DNA of 64,000 nt from Longimicrobium sp. (GCF_036388275.1 NZ_DASVSF010000013.1:1-64000), one strand, 5' to 3'. Shown: positions 36,646 to 45,169, numbered from the stretch's first letter. A program made the numbers and translations. Notes: generated by a model not told the origin, from the sequence alone.

Positions 36646-37014
36646 TCAGCATGCCACGTAAGTGCCACCGCAGGTGGCGGTCACCGATCGTATCGGGATT
36701 CCGAATGGGCCATAGGCGCGGACGGTCGCCTGCATGTCGGCGGTGCCGTCCGCAGGCGCGGGGCCAACCGTGCAGCTTCCGGATGCGGTTTCGACCTTGT
36801 AGACACGGAGCGCCCTCGCGAACACCCGCGATGCAGGGTTGCCCAGGCAAACCGCTCCCACGATGTCGACAGCCTCTCCCGCGACGACCCGGTGCGCAGG
36901 ATCGGCGAATCGCTCCACACCGTTACCGATCAACGCACCGGGCAGCCACCACCCCGCGACGAGCGTCACGGTTACGAGAAGGAGCCAGCGCAGCCGCTTG
37001 TTGCGGGAGCTCAC
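36646..37014 (-). CDS. single-TM or secreted protein of unknown function
   Basis: The 122-residue protein starts with GTG at 37014, a basic segment (SSRNKRLRW) and one hydrophobic helix (LLLVTVTLVAGWWLPGALIG). The rest is a Cys-containing beta-rich segment ending TATCGGTYVAC. It is probably exported or membrane-anchored with the C-terminal part outside. It lies just downstream of hutI on the same strand. No family is recognised. Confidence 0.55.
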   Translation of the reverse strand: MSSRNKRLRWLLLVTVTLVAGWWLPGALIGNGVERFADPAHRVVAGEAVDIVGAVCLGNPASRVFARALRVYKVETASGSCTVGPAPADGTADMQATVRAYGPFGIPIRSVTATCGGTYVAC

Positions 37015-37049
37015 GGGTACACTGTAGAGGGAAGGGTGCCGGATGCCGC

Positions 37050-38297
37050 TCACCCCACCCGTTCGCCGGCTTTCCACACGCCGTCGATGATCGGCGCGGC
37101 GAGGCGGTAGGGGATCTCGGCCGCGGACGAAGCGCGCCAGAGGACCAGGTCGGCGGGGGCGCCCGGGGCCAGGGTGCCGCGCCCGTCGCACAGTTCCAGC
37201 GCCGCCGCGCCGCCCGCCGTCGCGGCCCGCAGCGCCTCGGCCGGGCTGAGGCCCATGCGGCTGCAGGCGGCCGTCAGCACGAAGTGCATGCTGGGCGTCG
37301 GCGAGCTGCCGGGGTTGAAGTCCGTCGCCAGCGCCACCGTGGCGCCCGCGTCGATCAGCGCGCGGCCGGGTGCCCAGCGCGGGCGCCCCAGGAAGAACAG
37401 CGTTGCCGGCAGCAGCGTCGCCACGGTGGATGAGCCGGCCAGCGCGGCGATCCCCGCCTCCGACACGTCGCCCAGGTGGTCCACCGACGCGGCGCCCAGC
37501 TCCACCCCCAGCTCCGCCCCGCCGCTCCCCTCCAGCTCGTCGGCGTGCATCTTGGGCCGCAGCCCGTGCTCGATGCCTGCCCGCAGGATGCGCTCGCTCT
37601 CCGCGCGGCCGAACACGCCCGGCTCCATGAACACGTCGCAGAAGCGCGCCAGGCAGCTTTCCGCCACGGCCGGGATCATCTCCTCCACCAGCAGGTCCAC
37701 GTACGCCGCCCGCCGCTCGCGGTACTCGGGCGGCACCTCGTGCGCGCCGAGGAAGGTGGGGATCAGCTCGATGGGCTGAAGGTCGTTCAGGCGGCGGATG
37801 GCGCGGAGCGTCTTCAGTTCGTCTTCCGTCGACAGGCCGTATCCACTCTTCACTTCCGCCGTCGTGGTGCCGCCGCGCAGCATCTCCGCCAGGCGCGGCA
37901 GGGCCATCTCCACCAGCTCGTCCTCGCTGCGCGCGCGCAGGTCGCGGACGGACGCGTTGATGCCGCCGCCCTGACGCGCGATCTCCATGTACGGCACGCC
38001 CGTGCAGCGCAGCGCGTACTCCTCGGTGCGGTAGCGTCCGAACACGGCGTGCGTGTGGCTGTCCACGAACCCGGGCGTCAGCACGCCCCCGTGGCAGTGC
38101 ACACGCTCGGCGTGCGGGAAGTCGTCCAGCACGGCCTCCTCGGGCCCCACCGCCACGATCACACCGCCCTCGACCGCCACCGCCGCGCCGCACACCACGG
38201 CGGCGGGATCGGTATGGGGCCTCTCCCGCACGGGGCCGGTGCACAGGGCGACTTCGGCGGCGTTGACGAAGACGGCGGAGCGGGGCAGGTCGGTCAT
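37050..38297 (-). CDS. hutI: imidazolonepropionase
   Basis: The 415-residue enzyme shows GGVLTPGFVDSHTHAVFGRY (Zn ligands in HTH), AEVKSGYGLSTEDELK, LIPTFLGAHEVPPEYR, KMHADELEGSGGAELG and a late VALATDFNPGSSPTPSM. This is the complete amidohydrolase pattern of HutI, which opens imidazolonepropionate to formiminoglutamate in histidine degradation. The other hut genes are not in the window, so the gene stands alone. The long minus-strand frame that extends past it to 38337 is only an open shadow of the same gene. Confidence 0.94.
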   Translation of the reverse strand: MTDLPRSAVFVNAAEVALCTGPVRERPHTDPAAVVCGAAVAVEGGVIVAVGPEEAVLDDFPHAERVHCHGGVLTPGFVDSHTHAVFGRYRTEEYALRCTGVPYMEIARQGGGINASVRDLRARSEDELVEMALPRLAEMLRGGTTTAEVKSGYGLSTEDELKTLRAIRRLNDLQPIELIPTFLGAHEVPPEYRERRAAYVDLLVEEMIPAVAESCLARFCDVFMEPGVFGRAESERILRAGIEHGLRPKMHADELEGSGGAELGVELGAASVDHLGDVSEAGIAALAGSSTVATLLPATLFFLGRPRWAPGRALIDAGATVALATDFNPGSSPTPSMHFVLTAACSRMGLSPAEALRAATAGGAAALELCDGRGTLAPGAPADLVLWRASSAAEIPYRLAAPIIDGVWKAGERVG

Positions 38298-38441
38298 CGG
38301 CTGATCCGGGCGTTGGTTCGGGAGTGGCAGCCGACATTCTGGGCGGTGGAACGGACCACCGTCAAATCCGGGCGACTGCCCGGGTGCGGAGAGGCAGTGC
38401 GGGCGTCCGCGCCGCTGATCAGGGGGAACGATCGAAAAGAC

Positions 38442-38474
38442 GGCAGCCGCAGGAAGGGATCACCTGCGGCTGCC
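38442..38474 (-). terminator. rho-independent terminator after the 38549-39472 gene
   Basis: A 12-bp perfect stem GGCAGCCGCAGG/CCTGCGGCTGCC with a 9-base loop is followed on the minus strand by GTCTTTTCG. It lies about 75 bases past the stop at 38549. Confidence 0.75.
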
Positions 38475-38548
38475 ACGACGAGCGGTCCAGCGCCCGACCC
38501 CAGCTTTTATTGTACGTCAGCAAGGCGGGCCGGGGGCGGCCAGGTGCA

Positions 38549-39472
38549 TCAGGACGAGATGCCGCTGGCGATGGCGGAAGCGAAGTCGGACCATTTATCG
38601 GGCGGCGGCGACTGGAACAGAGCCTGGGTGGCCCAGAAGGACCCGCCGGCCGACTGCCACGATTTCAGCTTGGAGGTCATCGCTGCCGGTGTGTACGTGG
38701 GGCCTGCCGTATTGTCCATGGACAGAATCGGCAGAATGAAGCCCTGTGCGCTGGGCAGCCCCGTGGAGTGCATCTGCAGATACGTCGCCAGCGCTTGCGT
38801 CCACGCCGCTGGATCTTGGCGGCTCCCGCCGGCATACGTCTGCAGGGTGATGCCGACGACCGGCTGAACGCCATCGAGCCCGGAATACACGCTGGCGAGC
38901 GCGTCGAACCAAGCGGTATCGTTCCCGAACGCGCAGAATGTGAACGGGTATGCGACCCTTGGCGACTGGCTGATGCCGTAGTTGTAGAGCGTGACGACCA
39001 GGGGAACCACGGCTGAAACCGCTGCGTCTTCGTTGTCCAGGTCGAAACCCACGGCCGTGATCCTGCCGCTGAGTTCCTTGAGCCTGGTCGCAAGTGCCGC
39101 CAGGTTGCTGACGAGGTTGGTGGCTGCCGTGCCGCCGGCCGCGAGGATCTTAGCGATGTTCGTAAACGTCGGGTTCGGAAGCGTCCACGACCCGGCTCCG
39201 CCGAGAGAGAGCCAGATTCTCGTGCATTGCCCACTCGTTACGCCAGCGCTCACGACAGGGTAGAGGATTGTGGCCGCGGCCGGCGTAACGGCTCCGTTGG
39301 TGGCTACGACGGTGCCGCCAAGGCCATAACAGATGTCGCCTGTCGTGTCCAGGACCGTCAGGCTGAACAGGATGTAGTCCGTGGTAACCGTGCCGGCCGC
39401 TTGGGCCGTGGTCTTCGCGTTGTTCCCGGCGTCGTCCAGGCCGTTGATGTACGCACCGTTCATGATGGTCAT
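38549..39472 (-). CDS. protein of unknown function with glycosidase-like (GH18-type) barrel features
   Basis: The 307-residue protein begins NGAYINGLDDAGNNAKTTAQ and has alternating beta/alpha segments. One segment, ITAVGFDLDNEDAAVSAVVP, resembles the DxDxE catalytic strand of family 18 chitinases but has D-L-D-N-E-D instead. AAAGGAGAG lies five to six bases before the ATG at 39472, which fixes the start. There is no signal peptide, so it is probably cytoplasmic or exported another way. Together with the DUF1906 protein at 17.0 kb it suggests a set of glycan-related proteins. I would not assign an activity. Confidence 0.55.
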   Translation of the reverse strand: MTIMNGAYINGLDDAGNNAKTTAQAAGTVTTDYILFSLTVLDTTGDICYGLGGTVVATNGAVTPAAATILYPVVSAGVTSGQCTRIWLSLGGAGSWTLPNPTFTNIAKILAAGGTAATNLVSNLAALATRLKELSGRITAVGFDLDNEDAAVSAVVPLVVTLYNYGISQSPRVAYPFTFCAFGNDTAWFDALASVYSGLDGVQPVVGITLQTYAGGSRQDPAAWTQALATYLQMHSTGLPSAQGFILPILSMDNTAGPTYTPAAMTSKLKSWQSAGGSFWATQALFQSPPPDKWSDFASAIASGISS

Positions 39473-39589
39473 GTCGCTCTCCTTTCATCGTGTGAATGAA
39501 TGATATCCTGCACCCCTCCACCCGGCCAAGCGAAAACGAGGGCGTTGTTCACGACCGAGTAGCCCAGCGAGCCCTACGACCTCCAGCGG

Positions 39590-41179
39590 CTACCGCGCCA
39601 GCACCGTCCACACCACGATGGCGCCACACGCCCCGCCGCCACCTGCGGCGTAGTGGCCCGCGACCATGAACTCACCTGGCACGTCGCTTTCCTCGTAGAT
39701 CTCCACGCCCACGACATCGTCGCGCTGCAAGTCGTTCAGCCGACGGGCCGGAACCCGCACCCCGTCCAGGAACACGGGCACCCAGCACTCCTTTCCTCCG
39801 TTGCTCTGAACGAACGCGAAGTCGCCGTCGCGCACCGGCCGCGCAAAGATGCGCCGCGTTCCGGAGATGTGGTCGGTGATGCGCCCCCTGCCGTTGGCCC
39901 GGAACTCGTCACCCGACCAGTGCACTCCCATCCCTCTTCGCTCGCGTTCGTAGAAGCCTCGGCCCTCCAGGTTGCGGTCGCGCGCTTCCGCGGTGACCAC
40001 CACCTCGGCCAGCTGCACCGTGTCCGACTGCACGGAGCGGCGCGTGGCAACCTGCGCGCTGGCGGGGATGGCGGGGAGGGCCAGGCTCACCCGGCTCTCT
40101 CCGGACGCACCCACCTGCACCGGAACCGCCGCCACCCGCCGGCCCACCGAATCCACCCGCGGGTGGGTGAACGCCACCTCGTAGCGGCCGGCGGGCACCC
40201 CCGCGATGCGAAAGGCGCCCGCCGAGTCCGTGTGGGCCGAGTACGGAGTGCCCACCAGCGCCACGGTCGCTCCCGGCAGGGGGGCGCCCTGGGCGCTGTC
40301 GAAGACCACGCCCGCGACTACCCCCGCGGGCGCCGCGGCCCGCTCGCTCCCGTCCGCCCGCAGAACCTCGCCCCCGATTTCCGAGAACACGGCCACGCGA
40401 AGCCTCCCGCCGCCCATCCCCCGCGCGTACAGGCCGGTAGGCACGCCCATGGACGGAAGGCGGAGCGTCCAGCGGTTCACCATCCATGCGCCCGCGGCGG
40501 TGCGGGCGAACTCCATGCGGCCGCCCCACACCTCGCCCTCGTCGTAGGCGTAGCCGGGCAGCCCGGTGTACGCGAACTCCATGGAACGCAGATCTGCGCT
40601 CGCGGGGTCCAGCCACAGCGTTCCGCTCACGTCGGGGAGGCGCCTGCCGCGCACCGGCTCGAACTCCAGCCCCACCAGCCCGGCTTCGGCCCGGCGCCCC
40701 GGAACCACGCGAAAGCAGTGGCCGTCCAGGAACTCCTCGGAAAGGAGCACGGTGGCGTCGGGCGCGATGAAAACGTGGTCATTCCCCTCGCGCCGTACGT
40801 ACCCGTTGCGCGCGAGCTCGGCTGCCGGAAGGCTGCGGAAGGGAGTCACCCGGCGCTCGGTGGTGCTGTCTTCCCGTGCCGAGCGCACGAAGGCGGTGGA
40901 GCGGTCCAGCTCGCGGTGAAAGCGGCGGATGGTGAACAGGCCGCCCCGCGCCTCCGCGGCCTGGGTCTCCATGAGCACCTGGCGCGCCGCTTCCCACACG
41001 GCGGCCGTACGCAGCCCGGTCCGCGGGTTGACCACGCAACCGCGGTCGGGTGGCCCCACCCGGATCGCCTCGAGCTGCGTGCTGCGCTCCGCCCGAGCGG
41101 GAGCGCTCCGCGTCTGCGCGGCGAGCGCACCGGGCAGCATCGTTGCGGCGCAGGCGAGAACCAGGGTGAGGCGGCGCAT
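39590..41179 (-). CDS. secreted carboxypeptidase-regulatory/TonB-plug-like domain protein
   Basis: The 529-residue protein has a signal peptide (RRLTLVLACAATMLPGALAA). A beta-rich N-terminal domain follows, and then a carboxypeptidase-regulatory-like domain (about residues 285-375: GVVFDSAQGAPLPGATVALV, GAFRIAGVPAGRYEVAFTHP). The C-terminus resembles a TonB plug fragment (CWVPVFLDGVRVPARRLNDL, DDVVGVEIYEESDVPGEF, then ACGAIVVWT). It lacks the 22-strand beta-barrel, so it is not a receptor. Proteins of this architecture are common in Gemmatimonadota-type genomes. Secretion to the periplasm or cell surface is expected; the ligand is unknown. It is divergent from the gene at 41446. Confidence 0.75.
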   Translation of the reverse strand: MRRLTLVLACAATMLPGALAAQTRSAPARAERSTQLEAIRVGPPDRGCVVNPRTGLRTAAVWEAARQVLMETQAAEARGGLFTIRRFHRELDRSTAFVRSAREDSTTERRVTPFRSLPAAELARNGYVRREGNDHVFIAPDATVLLSEEFLDGHCFRVVPGRRAEAGLVGLEFEPVRGRRLPDVSGTLWLDPASADLRSMEFAYTGLPGYAYDEGEVWGGRMEFARTAAGAWMVNRWTLRLPSMGVPTGLYARGMGGGRLRVAVFSEIGGEVLRADGSERAAAPAGVVAGVVFDSAQGAPLPGATVALVGTPYSAHTDSAGAFRIAGVPAGRYEVAFTHPRVDSVGRRVAAVPVQVGASGESRVSLALPAIPASAQVATRRSVQSDTVQLAEVVVTAEARDRNLEGRGFYERERRGMGVHWSGDEFRANGRGRITDHISGTRRIFARPVRDGDFAFVQSNGGKECWVPVFLDGVRVPARRLNDLQRDDVVGVEIYEESDVPGEFMVAGHYAAGGGGACGAIVVWTVLAR

Positions 41180-41445
41180 GGTGTGCTTGCGGGTATCGGT
41201 GAGTGGGCGGACGCGCGGAAGGGACAGCAGCGCATAAAGATAACGCAGATCGCCCGAAACTTCTGCCGGCCAAGCGCGCGGCGCGCATCGTTCATGTACG
41301 GCACGCCCGTGCAGCGGAGCCCGTACCCGCAGAACTCTGCGTCCGGCTGGGGCGTGCCGCTCCGATCAAGTCCTCTCCAAACGCTTGCTAGCACCGCCGT
41401 TTCTGGCGATGTTCGATGCAATCCCCCCGGCCTCGAGAGGTGCAC

Positions 41446-42015
41446 ATGAGCAGTCCCGAACAGGCGCTCGCCTCGCAGTTGCGCAACATCGAAGCAAAGA
41501 CGGGCCACGATCTCGCCGCGCACCGCGCCGCCATCGCCGTATCCGGCAAGCAGAAGCACGGCGAAGTCCGCGCGTGGCTGATGGAGACATACGGACTCGG
41601 CTACGGCGATGCCAACACCCTCGCCCACGCCGCGGCGGGGAGCAAGGGCGCCGCCCCGTCGTCCGAACAAGGCGCCGCCGACCCGCTGGACGACATCTAT
41701 ACGGGCAAGAAGGCGCACCTGCGTCCCATTCACGACGCCGTGCTGAGCGCCATCCAGCCCTGGGGCGACTTCGAAGTTGCGCCCAAGAAGGGCTACGTGG
41801 CACTGCGCCGCAAGAAGCAGTTCGCCATGCTCGGCCCCAAGACCGCCACCCGTGCCGAACTGGGCATCAACCTCAAGGACGACGTGGCGAGCGAACGCGT
41901 GGTCGCGCAGAAGCCCGGGGGCATGTGCCAGTACGTCGTTGCCCTCGCCACGCCGGATGAGCTCGACAACGAGGTGCTCTCCGTGCTGCGCCGCGCCTAC
42001 GACGCCGCCGGCTGA
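41446..42015 (+). CDS. DUF4287 and DUF5655 domain protein
   Basis: The 189-residue protein has an N-terminal DUF4287 segment (LASQLRNIEAKTGHDLAAHR, GEVRAWLMETYGLGYGDANT). A C-terminal DUF5655 segment follows (about residues 85-185: LRPIHDAVLSAIQPWGDFEV, APKKGYVALRRKKQFAMLGP, PDELDNEVLSVLRRAYDAA). Both are domains of unknown function that often occur together. GAGAGG lies six bases before the ATG at 41446. Confidence 0.82.
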   Translation: MSSPEQALASQLRNIEAKTGHDLAAHRAAIAVSGKQKHGEVRAWLMETYGLGYGDANTLAHAAAGSKGAAPSSEQGAADPLDDIYTGKKAHLRPIHDAVLSAIQPWGDFEVAPKKGYVALRRKKQFAMLGPKTATRAELGINLKDDVASERVVAQKPGGMCQYVVALATPDELDNEVLSVLRRAYDAAG

Positions 42016-42215
42016 GGCCCGAGCGCGCCGGGGTGGACGAGGCCCGTCACCGCCGAGTGTCCGGTGAGCACCGCGTTCTCGGGAGAACGTCTTGCGTGCG
42101 CTCGACCAAGGTCAGGTGAACGTCAGGCCTGACCAGGTGCGTGCGCCTTCCTGACTCCCAGAGATGTGCCTCGCAGGATCGAGGTGAGCATCGAAGTCGT
42201 CGTCACCCCTGATCC

Positions 42216-42752
42216 GTGAGCCACCTGATGCGCCTTTTCGCCCGAGTTTCTCGTCTCAACTCCATTCACCTGGCGCTTCGGCTGGGCCCGCGAACGATCC
42301 CACCTCTCGGGCTCTTCCTCGTGGTCCTCTTGTCGGGCCGGGTACAAGCACAGGCTACGCCGGAGCTGGAACTGGGCTCGCGGATGCGCGTGCAGTCCGA
42401 TGCCGGACGCAGCATCGTGGGCATCCTGGTCGCGAGATCGGCCGACACCCTTTTCCTGCAGCCGTCCTGGGAACCGGTTCCACTTCCTGTTGCGACGCGG
42501 ACCATCACCCTCGCGGAAGTAAGCCTGGGGCGGCCCGAGCTCTCTTCGGTCCTATTGAGGGAGGGGATCGAGGGTGCCGCAGTCGGTGCGGTGGGCTGGA
42601 TGGCCCTGGATTGGCTGATCGGCAACCCCGTTGTCAGCAGGTCCGTGCTCGTAGGCGCGGGACTCGGTGCAGTGACCTTCAACTTCGTTGCGCTCACAGA
42701 GCCGCGTCGGGAACGCTGGCGGGCGGTCGAGATCCACGCCACTCCCCCGTAA
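42216..42752 (+). CDS. exported or membrane hypothetical protein
   Basis: The 178-residue protein (GTG at 42216; ATG at 42228 is possible) begins with a signal-like hydrophobic segment (IPPLGLFLVVLLSGRVQAQA). Its C-terminus holds a Gly-rich hydrophobic stretch (EGAAVGAVGWMALDWLIGNP, VLVGAGLGAVTFNFVAL). The middle is beta-rich with the RSIVGILVARSADTLFLQP pattern seen in small outer-membrane-associated proteins of this group. No family is assigned. Confidence 0.55.
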   Translation: MSHLMRLFARVSRLNSIHLALRLGPRTIPPLGLFLVVLLSGRVQAQATPELELGSRMRVQSDAGRSIVGILVARSADTLFLQPSWEPVPLPVATRTITLAEVSLGRPELSSVLLREGIEGAAVGAVGWMALDWLIGNPVVSRSVLVGAGLGAVTFNFVALTEPRRERWRAVEIHATPP

Positions 42753-42806
42753 AGAGGTAATCGCACGAGGGTTGTTCTCGCGACCCTACGTGGATACTGT
42801 CGAAAG

Positions 42807-43166
42807 ATGAGCATGAATCATCTTCCCGAGCTTCTGAAGCTGAGCGTCGCGGAACGCATTCAGCTCGTTGAGGACATCTGGGACAGCATCGCGGCCGAGG
42901 CGAGCGCAGTCGCGCTGTCGGACGAAATGCGCGAAGAGCTGGATCGCCGTTTGGATGATCAGGAGGCGAATCCAAGCCTCGGTCACTCCTGGCCCGAGGT
43001 CAAGGCGCGGCTTCTCACGACGGCCCGGGACGCGGATATCACGGCGCGCCTGAATTCAGTGGACGGCGACGAGCCGGACGGGTTGTCCCCCGGCCTCCGG
43101 CAGGCGCAGGCCGCATCCGTGGCGAAGGGGCCCCATGTCGAGCCGGAGGAGTACGGTCGGCTGTAG
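42807..43166 (+). CDS. addiction-module antitoxin-like protein with atypical C-terminus
   Basis: Residues 1-75 match the small addiction-module antitoxin family (TIGR02574-like): ELLKLSVAERIQLVEDIWDS, LSDEMREELDRRLDDQEANP and SLGHSWPEVKARLL. The usual protein ends near residue 75; this one runs on for 44 more residues of unrelated sequence (TARLNSVDGDEPDGLSPG), as if the original end had been lost by an indel. No RelE-type toxin follows, so the module is incomplete. Confidence 0.75.
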   Translation: MSMNHLPELLKLSVAERIQLVEDIWDSIAAEASAVALSDEMREELDRRLDDQEANPSLGHSWPEVKARLLTTARDADITARLNSVDGDEPDGLSPGLRQAQAASVAKGPHVEPEEYGRL

Positions 43167-43302
43167 AGCGTCCGGGGACGGCATACGTCTCACGTGGCGA
43201 AGTGTGTCCCGCCCGCAGCAGGTGAAACGTCTAGCAAGATGTGGAACAGCCGCAGGGGGATGTCCCCGGCGGCTGTTCCTATCTGGATTGGGGCGACTTT
43301 GC

Positions 43303-43533
43303 TCAATCGGCCCCTTCCGCATCTGCCCTCCGCGCGATGCCTTTCGACGTGGCCCACTCCTCCGCGGCGGCGCGGGCGCTGCGCAGGTCATCCCCGAACT
43401 CCAGAACGGCTTCGGCAACCAGCGGGTCCATCGCGAGCTCGTCCGCCTGCGTGCAGCGGCTGATCGATTGTGGAGTAGGCCGCCCAACAAATCGACGTGT
43501 TCGGCCGCGGTCGCGAAGCGAAAGCCTTGGCAT
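43303..43533 (-). pseudogene. damaged copy of the small conserved protein family, copy 2
   Basis: The part reading CTQADELAMDPLVAEAVLEF and then GDDLRSARAAAEEWATSKG is almost identical to the copy at 44424-44657. The upstream family block (LEMLSDRFGLFEALAYSTIK) is lost: at the DNA level the GCCTACTCCAC match continues in another frame, and a 2-base difference then shifts the frame. The ATG at 43533 begins unrelated sequence (PRLSLRDRGRTRRFVGR). It is therefore a decayed duplicate. Confidence 0.7.
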
Positions 43534-43601
43534 CCCGGTTCGTTGTCGTCATTATATGAATCCTAGTCCGTTTTTTTCACTGCAGAGCCCTCTATCCACC
43601 G

Positions 43602-44138
43602 ATGACTGCAGAAGACAATAGCCAGCATCCGGTGTGGGAAGTCTATGATGCTTACCGCACCGCCCGCCTGAACTTCAAGTATCTTTGCGCGAAGCTCAGC
43701 TTCAACCGCCGTTGCAACTTCGTGATTGAGTTTGCGCTGGCATTGACGACTTCTTCTTCTGCTGCTGCTCTATGGATCTGGAATACCCCTTTGGGTCAAA
43801 CGGTGTGGAAAACGTTAATCGTGGTCTCTGCTTTCTTGGCTGTACTGAAGCCGCTGTTGAAGCTGACCGACCGAGTGGCGCATCTTGAGGAAGCGGTGGC
43901 GAAGTGGCGGAGTCTAGAATACGATCTTTACCGCATCGTCCGGGGAATTCGACGGTCTAAAGCGTTCACGCAGAAACTGGAACGTGCCTTCGATGCGACA
44001 TTGGACAAGGCACACGATCTCGACATTAAGACCATAGAGCCTTCAGTTAATGAGAAGTTGCGGAGGAAGTGCGCTGATGCAGTAAATCGCGAGATGCCGG
44101 CTGCGAAGTTCTACGTTCCACCACAGGAGGTCCAATGA
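43602..44138 (+). CDS. two-TM protein with helical cytoplasmic region (SLATT-like architecture)
   Basis: The 178-residue protein has a short N-terminus, two adjacent membrane helices (residues about 41-60, VIEFALALTTSSSAAALWIW, and 69-86, WKTLIVVSAFLAVLKPLL) and a roughly 90-residue helical, charged C-terminal region (LTDRVAHLEEAVAKWRSLEY). This N-in, two-TM, helical-tail plan is that of SLATT-type membrane effectors found beside SMODS/SLOG nucleotide-signalling genes, but no such partner lies next to it and identity is not established. The region is clearly lower in GC than its surroundings. The stop overlaps the next gene's ATG (ATGA). Confidence 0.65.
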   Translation: MTAEDNSQHPVWEVYDAYRTARLNFKYLCAKLSFNRRCNFVIEFALALTTSSSAAALWIWNTPLGQTVWKTLIVVSAFLAVLKPLLKLTDRVAHLEEAVAKWRSLEYDLYRIVRGIRRSKAFTQKLERAFDATLDKAHDLDIKTIEPSVNEKLRRKCADAVNREMPAAKFYVPPQEVQ

Positions 44139-44338
44139 GCAAGATTTTCGCGCAATGGGAGCGCGATCGACCCGGCAGGCCCGGGCCGCCCAACCGTCCA
44201 GAGCCGCCTGGCCCGCAGGATCGTCCGAGCCCCCGTGACCAGCCCAGACCGCCCGCTCGCCGTGAAGGCCCCGGCACAGGCCCTGATCGGGTACCAGTTC
44301 CCGCAATCGACCCGCCGGATCCTTGGCCGCGTCGCTAA
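44135..44338 (+). CDS. short proline-rich protein coupled to the two-TM protein
   Basis: The 67-residue protein begins SKIFAQWERDRPGRPGPPNR and continues as Pro/Arg/Asp-rich repeats (RPEPPGPQDRPSPRDQPRPP), ending VPVPAIDPPDPWPRR. It has no hydrophobic segment. The four-base overlap with the two-TM gene suggests the two products work together. Pro-rich chains of this kind often bind partner domains; no more can be said. Confidence 0.6.
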   Translation: MSKIFAQWERDRPGRPGPPNRPEPPGPQDRPSPRDQPRPPARREGPGTGPDRVPVPAIDPPDPWPRR

Positions 44339-44423
44339 GTTTCCGATGGACAAGGCAGCCGCGGGCTGATGATGGCTCCGCGGCTGTGACTATTCCCCTC
44401 TTATCTGTGGCTACCCGTCGAAC

Positions 44424-44657
44424 TTAGGGATGCACGAGGCCCTTGGTCTCCGCCCACTCGTCCGCGGCGGCGCGGGCGTTGCGCAGGTCGTCCCCAAATT
44501 CCAGGACGGCTTCGGCGACCAGCGGGTCCATCGCGAGCTCGTCCGCTTGGGTGCAGCGATTGAGCTTGATCGTGGAGTAGGCCAGCGCCTCGAACAGCCC
44601 GAACCGGTCCGAAAGCATCTCCAGCAGCCGCAATGGGCGAGGGGCGGGCGCCAGCAT
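44424..44657 (-). CDS. small conserved protein of unknown function, family copy 3
   Basis: The 77-residue protein contains the family block LLEMLSDRFGLFEALAYSTI and then KLNRCTQADELAMDPLVAEA, VLEFGDDLRNARAAADEWAE. It is a full relative of the gene at 9731-9976 and the intact version of the damaged copy at 43303. The start at 44657 is tentative because no site is visible. Function is unknown. Confidence 0.65.
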   Translation of the reverse strand: MLAPAPRPLRLLEMLSDRFGLFEALAYSTIKLNRCTQADELAMDPLVAEAVLEFGDDLRNARAAADEWAETKGLVHP

Positions 44658-44823
44658 CGCTCGTCAGCATCATGTGCGTGCCTGCCGCCGCGGCTGGAGG
44701 GTGGGCGAGGATACGGCGGAGTTCCTGACGTTGCGCATGGCGATCTCCAATCCTCTTGACCCTGGCCGCGCAGCAGGGGTAGCTTTGGCGAGCGGGCGGC
44801 CTTCGGGTCGTTCCGTGTGTGAG

Positions 44824-44898
44824 GCTGGCCGTGTCTTCTTGGCGGAGGAGCGGCCAGCTTGCTTTTGCTCCTGCCGCTAGCAATGTAGTTAGCGGCAG
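44824..44898 (+). terminator. two consecutive perfect hairpins
   Basis: The first stem GCTGGCCG/CGGCCAGC (44824-44831 and 44851-44858) is followed by TTGCTTTTGC and looks like a terminator. The second, CTGCCGCTA/TAGCGGCAG (44871-44879 and 44890-44898), follows at once. No plus-strand gene ends just before them, so a short non-coding RNA ending here is a possibility but is not supported by a visible promoter. Confidence 0.45.
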
Positions 44899-44932
44899 GG
44901 GTGCTGTCAGCCTCACTGTTAGCGGTTGAGCA

Positions 44933-45169
44933 ATGGATTTTACCGAAGCGACGGACACACTCACCAAGAACGTTAGTCTGGCCGACCTTGCGCGAGAGTT
45001 AAAAGCATCGTACGGGCTCATCCGCCAAGCACGCATGGCGTCAGATTCGCGTTCCTACCGCCGGCCACCAGAAGGATGGGAGAGGGCCGTAGCTCGACTT
45101 GCCGAAGAGCGTGCGCGCGAGTTGCTCACTCTGAAGGATGAGCTTGAGAGCGGACCCCGCCCTCAGTGA
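44933..45169 (+). CDS. small HTH-like protein
   Basis: The 78-residue protein has a likely helix-turn-helix (LADLARELKASYGLIRQARM) with a charged C-terminal helix (WERAVARLAEERARELLTLK). It starts 35 bases after the hairpins at 44824-44898. Regulation of the following accessory genes is possible but not shown. Confidence 0.55.
   Translation: MDFTEATDTLTKNVSLADLARELKASYGLIRQARMASDSRSYRRPPEGWERAVARLAEERARELLTLKDELESGPRPQ

Noticed and set aside
36646..38337. 563-codon minus-strand frame running across hutI
   Set aside because: Only its last 122 codons look like protein (separate gene 36646-37014); the rest is an out-of-frame shadow of hutI, which has all its motifs in another frame.
38549..39472. 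Firm assignment as a family 18 chitinase
   Set aside because: The D-L-D-N-E-D segment only resembles the DxDxE motif, and the other catalytic-barrel motifs are not evident.
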